NCBI RefSeq assembly: GCF_019320115.1
Contig: NC_089583.1
Span: 80,989,928-81,053,927, forward strand
Direction of reading: 5' to 3'
DNA: 64,000 nt
From: Miscanthus floridulus
Taxonomy: Eukaryota > Streptophyta > Magnoliopsida > Poales > Poaceae
Positions within the stretch are counted from its first letter, which is position 1. The number at the start of each line of letters is the position of its first letter. This document shows positions 1-11,110 of this stretch, one piece after another. The notes under the pieces are model-generated. The model saw nothing but the letters and a program-made list of their open reading frames with translations, made no database searches and was not told the origin of the DNA. Position numbers and translations under genes: made by a program.

Positions 1-336
1 AGTGTGCATCACACCTAACCCACTAGACTCACCTAGGTCAAGATACCCGTCCATACCCCCTCTTAATAGTACGACCAAAGGAAAAACAAAGTCCTAAACT
101 ACTCTAAGTGTCTCTTCAACACCAAACGACACTTAGAACTAGTCCATCATTAACCTTGTCGTCCATCCTTTGAAAACCAAAACGATTTCCATCGTAGGGG
201 CATGACAACCATTATTGCCCAATCGATCTCCATTACAATGACCTAACTTAATTGCCTTTGCAAAATACACGTTAGTCATAGTAATCACGTATTGTCATTA
301 ATCACCCAAACCCAACTAGAGGCCTAGATGCTTTCA
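1..336 (-). repeat. Sirevirus-type Copia LTR, terminal part, cut by the window edge
   Basis: The block ends in CTAGATGCTTTCA at 336, which read on the minus strand is a TGAAAGCATCTAG LTR start. The words CCCTCTTAATAGTACGAC near 58-75 also occur in the Copia LTRs further right (near 48805 and 57285). The element body must lie to the left of the window, or this is a solo LTR. The five bases after it (GCCAT, 337-341) would be the target duplication, but the partner is outside the window. Assignment to the Sirevirus group rests on remembered similarity. Confidence 0.6.
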
Positions 337-650
337 GCCATTCTGCTGGCAGACATGGAATATTTGCTCTCATAATATCGTCCTTAAAATGTTGAAACTT
401 TGTCTTCCCCATATTTTGCGCCCAGATGGCACCACATCTGACATGCATCGGGCAACAAAATGTCCCTCTTGCCCTTTTTGGGCTCCCTCACGCTCACATC
501 AATGCAAACATCATGTTCATCAGCAGAAAAATGGGTCATTGTCTTCATCAGCATCATCATAAAGACCCTCGCAAAATTGATCACCACCAGATCGAATTGT
601 CATCCGAAGTGAAATGAAGTTCTCAAACCATCTAAAGGCATAGGTATTTA
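337..650 (-). pseudogene. Unidentified coding relic interrupted by the LTR at 336
   Basis: On the minus strand three overlapping open stretches join into one plausible protein if two single-base steps are ignored. They read, in order, RWFENFISLRM... (about 633-530), SADEHDVCIDVSVREPKKGK... (about 530-388) and KDDIMRANIPCLPAEW (385-337), after which the LTR begins. Both frame steps fall in A runs of the plus strand (527-531 and 386-389), so each could be a true indel or a sequencing error. The composition, with an acidic stretch followed by charged and hydrophobic residues, looks like ordinary coding sequence. A TTTAG at about 634-638 could be a splice acceptor. I do not recognise the family. 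It may be one exon of a host gene or of a DNA transposon. Confidence 0.35.
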
Positions 651-964
651 GAAAAAAAGGGCATGAAACAGAAACACTCATTTATAGCTTCTATATTACA
701 ATCACTTCAACACACCACACATATTCGTATTACATAACATCAAATTAGTACTACCTTAAACTAAGTCCAGATTCCATAAGAACCTAATCAAGCCTTCGTA
801 CTAAGTTCATAGGATCTTCAACAGCAACAATAATTGAACAGCAGAATCAATACAACAAGTGGGACAAGGGGCAAGGTAGCCATTAACCGTCTTTCTTGCT
901 ACAAATCTAGATCAACGATTAATGTTCTCATCCATAAGATAGATTAGTTGTCGGTGGCATATAC
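651..964. other. No gene seen
   Basis: AT-rich sequence without a supported reading frame or a repeat I can name. It may be intron or flank of the relic on its left. Confidence 0.4.
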
Positions 965-1700
965 CCGGGGTACCCCACAATGCGACTAAAGGCGCACTTC
1001 GGGCGGCCTAGCAGGCCGCGGCCCATCAACCATGAAACGCCTCGACCTCTTGCTCCCCCCGACCACGCGGCCAGGTCGGGATGCGCGGTATGACCTCGAC
1101 CACCCCTAACCTCGGCTAACCGTCAACGGATAGGACCGGGGGCGGTTGGCGCATTCAATGCGCCTGCCACGACGAGACCCACACACCTACTCAGGCCGAA
1201 AAAGACAGCGACCACCCCATGGATCGCAGGGCCTTGGGATGCATAGACCGCCTTCCGAAACCGCAGGATCTTGGGGTGAGTCATCACCCCTCGGACCGCT
1301 CCCCTCACAGGGTCCGAAGGCCACTCCGTGGCAGGACATGGCTCGGGCACCGTTCAACCAATATTTGGCTCGTCGGGCATGTGTATGGCCACGCTTGCCG
1401 CAGGGCACAGGACTCACGTCCAGGGACCTGACTCCTCGGAGTCCGGCCAACCACTCGCGTGTGGTCGGGGACGACGCCTCGCCATCCCTCCATATTTGGA
1501 GGTGGGCGGTCAATAGAGGATGACCGCTATGGTCTCACACTAGCCCCATGACGCCCCCCCCCCCCCACCCAAGGACGGAGGCCACGACTCACACTGTGTC
1601 CCACATCCCACAGTGCCGCAAGAGGACAGCCACGACCCGCACTGTAAAGGCCTGACTCGCACTGTGCCACCATACCTCAACGTGGGGAGCAGGAACCAGT
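965..1700. other. GC-rich block with poly-C run, probable repeat fragment
   Basis: The base composition changes sharply from AT-rich to GC-rich near 965 and back near 1760. Several overlapping open frames exist on both strands (for example 1146-1523 plus and 1187-1513 minus), as expected for stop-poor GC-rich DNA, and none shows a recognisable domain. A run of 13 C occupies 1554-1566. The style resembles GC-rich grass LTR retrotransposon sequence, but I see no LTR ends. Confidence 0.35.
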
Positions 1701-3640
1701 AACGACATCTGAACGACTGGAAGCTACTGCTCCAGCGCTAGCGCCAGACGAATAGCTCCTCGCACCGCTGAAATCCAGAACAGAACATAATCTGACTGAC
1801 GGGCACCAAAAGTTAACGAACTGAGCAAATCAAATTCATTCTGATTGAGCTGAGATTTTAAAGGTTTGCTTTGTTACTCCAAAGTAATTAAAAAATAACT
1901 ATGGATCGTTGATCTACAGGGCATTTATCATCATGTATTACTCCCTATAAAATGTAATAAGGGAAATATATATTTATATTATTCTATTTAGAAAAATAGA
2001 TAAAATATCCTCCTATTAAATCTAACTTCCATATATGATGTAAATTGTCATCAACGTGACGAAGCAAACGTTGTGAGGTGCGTGACATTAACATGTGCTA
2101 GTCAGCCTAAGATGATCGATCTGTTCACGTGACGTAACCTGCTAAGGTGCTTTTAGTTTTATTACCATCCTTTTGTAATACTTTGTCACACATGTATGTA
2201 TGTTGTTACTTGCGATGTGATGTATCCTACACATAGACACGATGGTGATATATGTATACGTGACATGATGGATCTAAAATTTCATACGTGAAATCATCAT
2301 GGGATGTGCAACAAACACTGTTTGTTCATAAAAATGGGGTACAGTAAAAGGATGAACATAGATCTAGAAATTCAATAAAAGATTAAGCTGGCAACTATAA
2401 CTGATGACAGTTAATATTAATTAATGAGAAAAACAGGGAAAACCCGGCTGGGTGTTCGCTCGCGCGAGCAGAGCGTGACCACGTGAGGCACGCCCATGAT
2501 GCTCGAGATTTTTCTTTTTGACCGGGAATCTCTTTTTCCTGGATTATTTTAATTATTTTGTTTTTAAAAATCAAGGATTGGGAAATTTTTAAAAACCAAT
2601 CTTACCTTAGAAGGCCGCTGGCTGGCGTGGTTTAAGGCTATAGTGCCCAAACTGACAAACCCTCTGCAACTATGTAGTCTCTATTCAACCTCCACTGTCA
2701 CAACACGAGTACCCACCAACCCACCAAGTATTTTTGCACTCCAGCTTGACTTGTTTAGGTTCCCGCCTTGTCTTTGATCAGTACCATCTTTGACCTCATC
2801 TCGCATATTACTCCTGCTTGTCGCCAACATGCCAAAGTGCTAGGTGTGCATGGTCCGCCCTTCGTCATTTTGTCCCTTGTTCCAAGTCTCCGTGTTCATT
2901 CTTGACCGCCTATATATGTGTCCACTGGTCCAAACCTCTCGCTTGACCATTGCTCTTAACTATTGCCAATGATCATTTTGATGCACGCAAACCCTACACA
3001 TTACAGGCCAAAAGACATGTTGCACCACACACACATCAATTCCATATTGGTTAGCTCAAGTCACCCTAGAGCCAACTCAACCCAGAACTCGATATCTAAT
3101 CTTGACAATCAGTCAATCACCTATCATTCTTGATATGAATATAAATCCACCATATCATCTCACCATCAATGAAATATCAGGTGCAGGACTCTTCGACTAT
3201 ATCAAAAAATTATGGAGCTCAACAACTCGGCTGAACACACCTCAAGCTAGTTTCGAATGGCACCAGATTGATGCTACAGAAACTTGTTCAGCTTCTCTCT
3301 CAAATCGCCAGCTGCACCTGTTAGTTAGACACGCTCCATGCTGCTGTACCGTGTTCCCTCAAATGCAACTCTTGAAATGTTACTGGAGCTTATGAAAACG
3401 GATAACACAATTCACAAAAAAAAATCGCAATATTACAGGTTCCAAATGGGCTCCAGGCCTCCAAGCATGAAAGGAACAGTAAACAAGTCTCAAATAATCA
3501 AAGTATAAACCTTAGCTTAAAAACTGAAGGAGCACTGCTCTTTCATTTTTAAGGAGAAAGAAGAAGATAAAACTCAATCCAGATGTCTTGAAACATATAA
3601 GCTCAAAGCTACATTAAGAAATATAGGCCATATGCTAAGT
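1701..3640. other. Intergenic DNA, no supported gene
   Basis: Mostly AT-rich. The only marked structure is a perfect palindrome GCTCGCGCGAGC near 2458-2469 inside a short GC-rich patch. A 97-codon open frame at 3102-3395 has no recognisable domain or gene context and is not called. Confidence 0.4.
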
Positions 3641-4336
3641 TTCCTGAGGTATATTTCTTCCTTGACGATGAGCATCTGTAGGGGACCTAAGGTCGGAATT
3701 CGTCCGAGCCCTCAGTGTGATCAAGACTTTTAAGTGCAGTGCGCAGAGGTGATCATCAGTCGTTCAGTGCTTGGGAATTGAATGCCGTCCCTCCCCCTTT
3801 AATCGACCCACAGCAGCATGCTCACAAGTCAAGTGTACATCACTGCATCCTCACCGGTGGCTGCAATCTCTCCCTAGCATAATCTGAAAACATACAGCGC
3901 GGAAAACATAAAAGCATGATATTACCAGACCGAGACTGAGATATATGCTTCAGAGTTCAGATTGGCTACAACGCGGAGAAGAAAACAATATAATAAAAAG
4001 TTCCTGTGTATAGACAATTTCAAAAAAATATTGGGGGCTATTTGAATGGAGTTCCTCCCAGACAAATGCATCCTGGTGCAGGCAAATATTTGAAGCCTTC
4101 ATCCAGACAGCCCCTAGTCCTTAGCAAGTTGAACCAACCAAAGATAAAGTTGGAACAACTATGTGAGATTGCAGTATTTTAGATATGGATATCCATTTTT
4201 TCTTGATCCCGGCAGGTATCATAAACCATACTTTTGTGTCACTAAACTGAGACTGAGATAAACACTTACAAGACTGGAACACTATGAACGTTCTAACAAG
4301 ATACGTCAATTATTCACAAATCACAGCTGAGGAAAC
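3641..4336. other. Downstream flank of the F-box gene
   Basis: No convincing reading frame. A splice donor-like GTATAC follows the last recognisable F-box codons on the minus strand (near 4355), so a small 3' exon or the 3' untranslated region of that gene may lie here. I could not fix its position. Confidence 0.3.
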
Positions 4337-5478
4337 TTATAGATGAGTATGTATACCAGGAGTGTAGAAACTTGCGTAGGGAACGATGGCCTGGAAGTTC
4401 TGGCTCTCGCATATCTGCTTGATCCGGTCAGATTTCAACTCGACGGCGAAGATCCCGTCATTTGAATGTATGAAAATGGTATTAGCACCCTCTGAGAAGC
4501 CGACCGCAAGGAGTCTGGTGGAGGGGTCACCAATGGTCATGGGGAGCATCGTATCCAGCTCGATCACCCTGCCCTGCACCCATCCCGCGGCAGCACCCCT
4601 CCAGGACCACAGGTGGAGGCTGTAGCCCTCCACGCCGGCGACTCCCAGCCCGCCGTCTTCCGCCTTCACGAGGGCCATGTTTCCCACGAGCAAGGGTGGC
4701 AGGTTATTCATCACTGACAGCTCATGCCTGCCCAATTCGTACCTGAGGACTCTGCGACCGTCCTCTAGGAGGAAGTAGAGCGCGCCTCCGGCGAGCAGGC
4801 TGGGCCCCATCACGTCGCGGGACCTCGAGATGGGCCCGATGTGAGCCGAGGCCAGCGCGCTCCACGTTCCGGTCTCCGACGAGTAGACGCTCAGCCACGT
4901 GAAACTGACGTCGTCCTCCACGAGGTTCTCGTCGTCGGCGGTGCCCCCGAAGACCACGAGGAAGGGGCCCCCGCGGCCGCAGTGGACGTGATCGCAGCCA
5001 TCCGCCGCGCAGAGGACGGCTCCGGTGAGGTGGTTGTACGGGATCTCCGGCGCGTCAGGCAGGTGCTGCTGGTTGCCGGTGATGGGGATGAGGCCAGCCG
5101 GATGGATGGTGTGGACAAGCACGCGGCCGTGGCAGCAGTCGAGGGCGACGCAGCCGTAGCAGTCTAACGCCGGAGGGATGAGCGGGCAGGCGACGCTCGT
5201 GGTGGTCACGAAGCTGTTGTAGTTGAGGAAGCCGAGCACGGGGGTGTTCCGTGGAACTCGCGGTAGCGGCGGAGGAAGCCGAGGTCGGAGAGGAGGTGGC
5301 GCCAGGATCTGCAGACGAGGGAGGTGCGGAAGAGGTGCGCAGGCTCATCCGGCGAAAGGCGGACGAGGATCTCGTCGATGAGGTCGTCCGTCAACTCCGG
5401 CAGTGAGCTTGGTGGCGCCATCTCGCTGCTTCTCGGGCCGGAGGACTCGAATGGGACGACGCGGAGTTTTCTTTCCAT
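4337..5478 (-). pseudogene. F-box protein gene, reading frame broken by one base
   Basis: The N-terminal part (5478-5245) encodes a clear F-box: LPELTDDLIDEILVRL, then a conserved VCRSWRHLLSD stretch. F-box proteins bind SKP1 and bring substrates to SCF ubiquitin ligases. The frame then runs off into unrelated residues and stops at 5206. The expected continuation (LGFLNYNSF and about 300 further residues, 5239-4337) is open in another frame. The step lies in the G run 5240-5244, where one more base would rejoin the frames. The C-terminal part resembles the large grass F-box families with a propeller-like substrate domain and ends near ASFYTPG, where a GT donor suggests an intron. Two starts are possible: ATG at 5478 or at 5421. 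The second begins MAPPSSLPEL and fits the family better. A Harbinger element starts 17 bases upstream of the first ATG. Either a recent pseudogene or an assembly error. Confidence 0.75.
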
Positions 5479-5494
5479 TTTTTTTTTCCTTTAA

Positions 5495-5570
5495 GGCCTA
5501 CTTCGGAAGCAGCTTTCCCCGCGGGGTCCCGCCATTTTCCCGGGGCTAAAAACCCACGCGGTAATTTTCT
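5495..5570 (+). repeat. Left terminal inverted repeat of the Harbinger element
   Basis: The first 18 bases match the right end at 15 positions. A second block of similarity follows: GGGGCTAAAAACCC then GGTAATTTT here, against AGGGACAGGAAACCC then GGAATTTT at the right end. The inverted repeat is therefore about 70-75 bases long and degenerate inside. Confidence 0.75.
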
Positions 5571-7603
5571 ACGCGTCGCGGCTTGAGTCCATTTGGAAGC
5601 TCTCCGCACAGGTGTTTCGGCCCCGCGGGAGCCGGGTTTTGACGGGGAAACCTGCCTGGCCTCCAGACACGGGGCGTCGTTCCCGTCCCTTTCCCTCTCG
5701 CGACCCTCCGCCTCGACTCGACTCTCCGTCATCGCCTCGGCTCCTCCGGCCTCGCCTCGACTCTCTGTCGTCGCTTCGGCTCCTCCGGCCTCGACTTCTC
5801 CTCCGTCGCCATCACCTTGCGGCACCAGCATCTACGTCTCCGCAGGTGAGCTCACTTCCACTTGCATATCCCTGCACCGCATCTAGGGTTTCTGATCCTA
5901 TCCTCACACGTTTCCTGTGGATCTTGGGACTGTGGATGGCCGCATCTTCCTCCCCACTCCGTCCTATGCATCCGCTCGCGAATCACGACCGCTCGCACAG
6001 CTCTTCATCCGCCGCCCGCCGACCCGACCACGACGGCTCCACCACTACTCCGTGACTGATCGGCCTCGTCGCAAGATCTGGTGAGCCATTGTGTCGTCCG
6101 CGAGCAACACCGACATCGCCAGCAACACGACACAACCTCTGCCTCTACAAGTTAGTCTTCTGTTCGCATCTCACACCCCTTCTTGTAGATCTGGCCAAAA
6201 CAACTACTAGGAAGATCCACCGTGCTGTACCAAGGTTATTTCAGATCCAATTGCTTCATGTAGCTTAAAGAACTCAACTGTTGAACTACTTTACTATTCA
6301 TTAGCAGAGTGATTCTATGGTTTCTTGTTTGTGATGTGAAAATAGATGTAGCTTAAAGAACTCAACTATTGAACTACTTTACTATTCATTAGCAGAGTGA
6401 TTCTATGGTTTCTTGTTTGTGATTCTATGGTTTCTTGTTTGTGATGTGAAAATAGAACTCAATTGCTTCATGTAGCTTAAAGATTCAACTGGTGAGCTGG
6501 TTTCTGTGTTCAGAACACCATTGCAATAGAATAGGATGGCATGTCGTGATGGATTTTTTTCTAGCATTGCACAACAACTATATGCATGCTTATAACGGTT
6601 TAGACATACACTGGTTGGGACGTTTGGTAGTCTTGCTATTTTCTAGCATGCAGACTAGTATAGTAACCGATCACTGTAGTAGCAATTTTCTGCATGGTGA
6701 CTGATGCATTTCTTTTATCCCATTGCAGTAGAGAAAATAGAATGCAGTTTATTTAGGAGCTGAGCACCTAGTTTTTCAAGTTTATGGGGGCTTAGCTGTG
6801 GCAATCATGCAAGTTTAGAGGAGCAAACCACAACTGAATGCCTTCTCTCTTTTCCTTTTTGTTTACACTTGTTTCTCTACTTGTTTACCTTGCATTCAGG
6901 TGCACATAGCTCAGTTCTCAAGTGCATACGACTCTTGCTAAATCTCTCTGACTAATGAGGGCATGATGCTTTTGCAGGAGTGATTTTCTGCTGCGTCTTG
7001 GGACGGGGTGACACTGGTGTTAGGTTAGTTTCCCCCACTGTTGTTTTTTCCTAATTTGGCTGTTCGTTTCTGTTGTCAGTTATGTTCTAAAAAAAATTGA
7101 ATGCATGCATGCCTGGATGAGTAGGTGCTGCCTGGATGATTAGGTGTTGCTGGATGATTAGATGTTTTCTCCACTTTTTTAGACTTTTAATACTTCTTGA
7201 TGCTACTATGTGAGTTGTTGGTGATTTTGTATAGAGAACTTTGTGGTATGGATGAGATGATGCATGTAGCCTTGTGATTAGTTATCCAAAGGTACAGTAA
7301 TTAGCTAGCTGCTGGGCAAAGTTAGTTAGGGTCCATGTAGACTTGAGATGCTACATGTAGCCTTGTAAATGTTTTTCGCCCACTAGTTAATCATGGAGCT
7401 GCTGAAGGGACTGGCTTCTGGTTCTGGGTTTTAGACTTGAGCAGCTCGTCACTCAGCTGGGGCAGTGATAGTTGAAGTTTATTTTCTGTGATGTGCTTGA
7501 GTTTATTACATATGACACTTGTGACTTGCTGTGCTTGAGTATTGGCCTTGTGCCTTTTATTTTATATATATGTAATAATATAATTTCATATATGTAACAC
7601 TAG
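5571..7603 (+). promoter_or_regulatory. GC-rich 5' region and probable non-coding leader exons of the Harbinger genes
   Basis: The part 5590-6060 is CG-rich and contains a roughly 38-base unit repeated twice (ending in GGCTCCTCCGGCCTCG, near 5725 and 5770). Splice-like signals follow. TTTTGCAG then a short segment then GTTAGTTT around 6970-7025 would fit a small untranslated exon before the transposase start at 7604. No conserved protein is visible in the open frames here. Confidence 0.4.
6259..6456. repeat. Nested tandem duplication inside the Harbinger element
   Basis: An 88-base unit starting TGTAGCTTAAAGAACTCAAC occurs at 6259 and again at 6347 with almost no differences. Within the second copy a 22-base piece (GTGATTCTATGGTTTCTTGT plus two bases) is itself doubled at 6397-6418 and 6419-6440. 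This looks like recent replication slippage. Confidence 0.85.
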
Positions 7604-8878
7604 ATGGCTTCTTGGGAAGAGCTTTCTAGAAATTTTTTATTGGAAGAGGAAGAAGAAGAAGATGAGCTATTCTTTATTCTTCTCCCTGTTGTAATGCCCT
7701 TTCTCGATGAAGAGAAAACACCTGAGCATACCTCTTCTCTTCCTGGTGCTAAAAAGGTTAAAGAGATTCTCGAAGGACACGAGAATTGGTGCAAGGAAGA
7801 ATTTAGGATGGAGGCTGAAATATTTAGAGCTATAGCAAACTTTCTCAGGGCCGAGAACTTGCTGCATGACACACGTGGTATGAAGATTGAGGAGCAACTT
7901 GGTCTTTTTATGTTCATGCTCTCTCATAATGCAAGCACAGAGAGGCTAAAGAAGGAGTTTCAACATAGTGGTGAGACAGTGCATAGGAAAATATATGATG
8001 TCTTCAATATCATTCCAACATTAACCCAAAAATTCATCAGACTTCTGAATCCAAGCCACACACACATGAAGATTACATGTGACCCTAGATTTATGCCATT
8101 CTTTCAGGTTGGTTAATACATACAGTACGCTTTCCTTAATACCATTCCTAAATACAATCCAAATTTTTAGTAAATTTTCTTACCTGCAGAACTGCATCGG
8201 CGCTATTGATGGTACGCATGTCCCAATCACAATTGGACAAGACAAGGCCAGTCCCTATAGAAATAGGAAGGGGACACTATCGCAGAATGTTATGTTTGCC
8301 TGTGACTTCGACTTGAAGTTCACTTTCATCTCATCTGGTTGGGAAGGATCCGCATCTGATGCAGGAGTGTTGCGGTCTGCCCTTGGCAAGGGATTTACTT
8401 GTGCCAGCAGGCAAATTCTATCTTGTAGATGGTGGATATGCAAACACACCATCATTCCTTGCTCCCTACCGAGGAGTTAAGTATCATATCAGTGAGTTCA
8501 GGAGACGTGGCAAGAGGGGAAATGCATATGCCAACTACAAGGAATTAGTTCAATCATCGGCATGCGATTCTTCGAAATCACATTGAGAGGGCCTTTGGGG
8601 TTCTCAAAAAGCGGTTTCCAATTCTGAAAGTGGGGACACATTACCCAATTGAATCTCAAGTTATGATTCTAGCAGCTGCTGCTATGTTTCACAACATCAT
8701 TAGAGGGTTGAATGGGAGTGAAGAGTGGCTAGATATCCTACCTGATAATATCAACCCATCAAATTATGTTGACATGCCAGAGGGAGACACTAACTACCCA
8801 AGTGAGATGGAATCAAACCATGGAAATACCCTACGAGACTAGATAGCCCATCAGATGTGGGCTGCCTACAATGTGTAG
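7604..8878 (+). pseudogene. PIF/Harbinger DDE transposase, decayed
   Basis: The enzyme would cut and rejoin the element ends in the nucleus. Exon 1 (7604-8107) holds an acidic N-terminus and the helix-turn-helix-like region common in plant relatives (EEQLGLFMFMLSHNAST). Exon 1 ends CAG|GTTGGT. Exon 2 starts after TTACCTGCAG at 8190 with NCIGAIDGTHVP, which carries the first catalytic Asp. YLVDGGYAN carries the second Asp, and HIERAFGVLKKRF the Glu. All three acidic residues are still encoded, but not in one frame: an extra T at 8399-8400 and an extra base near 8547-8548 shift the frame twice, and a stop at 8840-8842 precedes the family-like ending IAHQMWAAYNV (stop at 8876-8878). It precedes the MYB-like gene on the same strand. 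Confidence 0.85.
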
Positions 8879-8903
8879 GATATTAGTGTTTGAAATGTAA
8901 TTT

Positions 8904-9075
8904 ATGAGTTATGTATTTCTGTAATACATTATGTGATGCAACATTCTATAATAAATTCTCCAATACATTCTATAATACATTATGAGTTATGCATTTTCTG
9001 TGTGATGCAACATTCTGTAATAAATTCTCCAATACATTCTATAATATTTTATGAGCTACGTATTTCTGTAATTAT
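8904..9075. repeat. Tandem repeat between the two Harbinger genes
   Basis: Units begin with ATGAGTTATG or a close variant at 8904, 8982 and 9051, and share ATTCTCCAATACATTCTATA. Spacings are 78 and 69 bases, and the last unit is partial. The repeat lies between the end of the transposase and the MYB-like start. Confidence 0.75.
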
Positions 9076-9086
9076 TTCTTGCAGCA

Positions 9087-11110
9087 ATGTTGAAGGCAAG
9101 GGCTACATGGAAATCTAGATATGAGAAAGGGCTTGTTGACATTATGAGGGACCATGTGAACATCCCCTTGTTCAGGGGTCAGAATGGATGGAGTGGAGAG
9201 GGTTGGAGAAGTATCTCAGAGAAGTTTACCCAAATGTATCCTTTAGCATGCTTCACAAAGCAACAACTACAAGAGAAGGAAAAGGAGCTAAAGGGTAGCT
9301 GGAAGGCGATACATGTAGCGTTAAAGGATAGTGGTGTTGGTTGGAATGACTCATTGGCCATGGTCATTGCGGAACCGGAAAAATGGAAGAAACTGATCAA
9401 TGTAAGATTTTTTCACTAAACCAAAAAATTGTTGCCATATTCTGGTTGCAAGTACTAACTATGCTGTTGTCTTGGTATTAAATAGGATAATGGAAAAATG
9501 GCTAGGTTCCAGAAGAAGCCGTTTCCTTTATATGAAGATTGTACGTCATTGTATGCTAGTATGTTATTTGAAACTTCTCTCTAAGGTTATGTAGCCTTAT
9601 TGTTCTACTTGAGACTAAAGCACCATCTAACTTGATAGTATGACTGTGCACTGCTTTTAGTTTACGTTATAGTATGCCTGCACTTGAATAGGAAGAGTTA
9701 GTTTTTATTAGTCACTCTCACAGCCTCACTCGCCCACTCTCTAAACGCAGCGAGCGATCTCTCTCTGCTTTTTTCTCGCCTTTGCTTTGCTTTCCTATAT
9801 ACTGCAAAGGCGCACCGTTAAAAAAAGGAAGAAAGAAATAAGGAGATCTATAGTTCACATCAACTGAGCACTATAGTGTTAGATCAGCATTTGCATAACT
9901 AGTATATCTATAGCGTCTCTTGGTTGGCCGCTCTATAGTTCCCTCACCATCATTGTCAGTCCCTCCAGTTGAAGGCAGTGCCGGCCTCTGCTCTTGATTC
10001 TTTATCTTAGGACAAGAGCCCAAGGTGATGTGCCTCTTGCGATGACTAGTCCCAGCAATCTTTGAACTAGAGCTGTAAGCAAAGGTTTGCTTGCAGAGCT
10101 TGCAGCAAGCCCTTGTGTCCCTACCCATGATGGCTTCAATAGTGAAGTGCTCCCATACCAAGGACTTCTTTCTCCTTCGTCTGGTTCCAGTAGTAGGAGG
10201 GGTTGTTACCTCAGAAACAACCAACTCATTTCCTTGAACCAAATCATCACCTTGGGAATGGTAAAATCAGAACATTGTCGAAGTACAAAAATGGCAGGGG
10301 TTCGATTCTTGAGCATAATAGAACCGACAAATACATCATAATTTCATGATAGAAAGTCCTAGTAATCAAAGGAACTAGAGCACAACTCCAAAAATAAGTT
10401 GTATTAACAACTACACACTAAGTTCCTTCCTCAACAGCTCAGATTCTTGCACAGGCTCATACAAATCAACAAATCCTATACTTTATTTTTCTTGTTTAGA
10501 CAAGATTTAAACCATAGGAAGTGTTCCTATTTTTCGCCCACCCATCAGTTTCTAGTAAAAGTAGTAACTCTTCCTTTTTTTTTGCATAGGAAGTGTTGCT
10601 ACAGGAGATCTAAACTTCACATCAACTGAGCACTTGCAGCCTGCTCCTCTTGTTCCTATTGCTGCTCCAGCTGCTCCGGCTACTCTGGCTGCTCCAGCTG
10701 CTCCAGTTGCTCCTGTTGTAGTGTCTGATAGCACAAGTCCAGGTGCTACTTTTGATGGGCTAGACGTCTCAAGTGCACGCAATGAAGCTCAGTCTGCACC
10801 TTCCAATCAAGATTCTATGCAAGGAACGAGTGGTGGGAGAAAGCGTAAGCAAAGTCACATTAGTGCTGCTATTGATGGTTTTGTGCAGTTTAAGAAGATG
10901 CAAACAAGTAAAACAATGGAAGCACTCAATGAAAAGAAGAAACAAGACGAAGCATTTTCAGTCGACAAGTGTCTCGATGAAGTTGATACAATGGAACTTA
11001 CTGATGTAGAGAAGGCGTATGCTATGAATATCTTCAAATCTGAGATAGATAGGGAGGTATTCATGAAAATGAAAAACAAAAATGTTCTCTTGATTTGGCT
11101 CAAACAGTAG
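9087..11110 (+). CDS. MYB/SANT-like DNA-binding protein of the Harbinger element, three exons
   Basis: Exons 9087-9401, 9486-9558 and 10590-11110 join into about 300 codons without a stop. The junctions have good plant signals: AAT|GTAAGA to TTAAATAG|GAT, and GCTA|GTATGT to TTGCATAG|GAAG. Residues 5-105 form the MYB/SANT-like domain (WKSRYEKGLVDIM, then NGWSGEGWRSISEKF and GVGWNDSLAMVIAEPEKW) seen in the accessory protein of Harbinger elements and in plant L10-interacting MYB proteins. A linker PFPLYEDC leads into ATGDLNFTST, an Ala/Pro-rich spacer, a basic patch (GGRKRKQ) and a C-terminal helical region. In Harbinger systems this protein is thought to bind element ends and import the transposase into the nucleus. 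Unlike its partner, the frame is intact. The ATG follows a TTCTTGCAG acceptor, suggesting a leader intron. It could be an unspecialised accessory gene or a copy kept for another role. Confidence 0.7.
9841..9872. repeat. 32-base copy of the start of exon 3 within intron 2 of the MYB-like gene
   Basis: AGGAGATCTA...TTCACATCAACTGAGCACT occurs here and at 10603-10634 (coding, exon 3), matching at 30 of 32 bases in the same orientation. The two copies bracket about 730 bases that include the antisense BED-finger fragment. Confidence 0.75.
9871..10242 (-). pseudogene. BED zinc-finger fragment, hAT transposase-like, antisense in an intron
   Basis: The minus strand encodes about 120 residues with VWEHFTIE, then CCKLCKQTFAYSSSSKIAGT and HRKRH, the CxxC...H(x)3H pattern of a BED-type zinc finger. 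This finger forms the N-terminus of many grass hAT transposases and of related domesticated proteins (RICESLEEPER type). Only the finger region is present. No dimerisation domain follows, and there is no ATG at the open frame's left boundary, so this is a fragment. It lies within intron 2 of the MYB-like gene in the opposite direction, bracketed by a 32-base direct repeat. It could be an insertion scar or sequence captured by the element. Confidence 0.6.

Noticed and set aside
1146..1523. Overlapping open frames on both strands in the GC-rich block
   Set aside because: GC-rich DNA lacks stops by chance. Frames overlap in several phases and show no domain.
3102..3395. 97-codon frame as a small gene
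   Set aside because: No domain, signal peptide, codon bias or neighbour supports it.
8904..9075. Spaced repeats as a CRISPR array
   Set aside because: Only two to three diverged units with no unique spacers, inside a plant DNA transposon.
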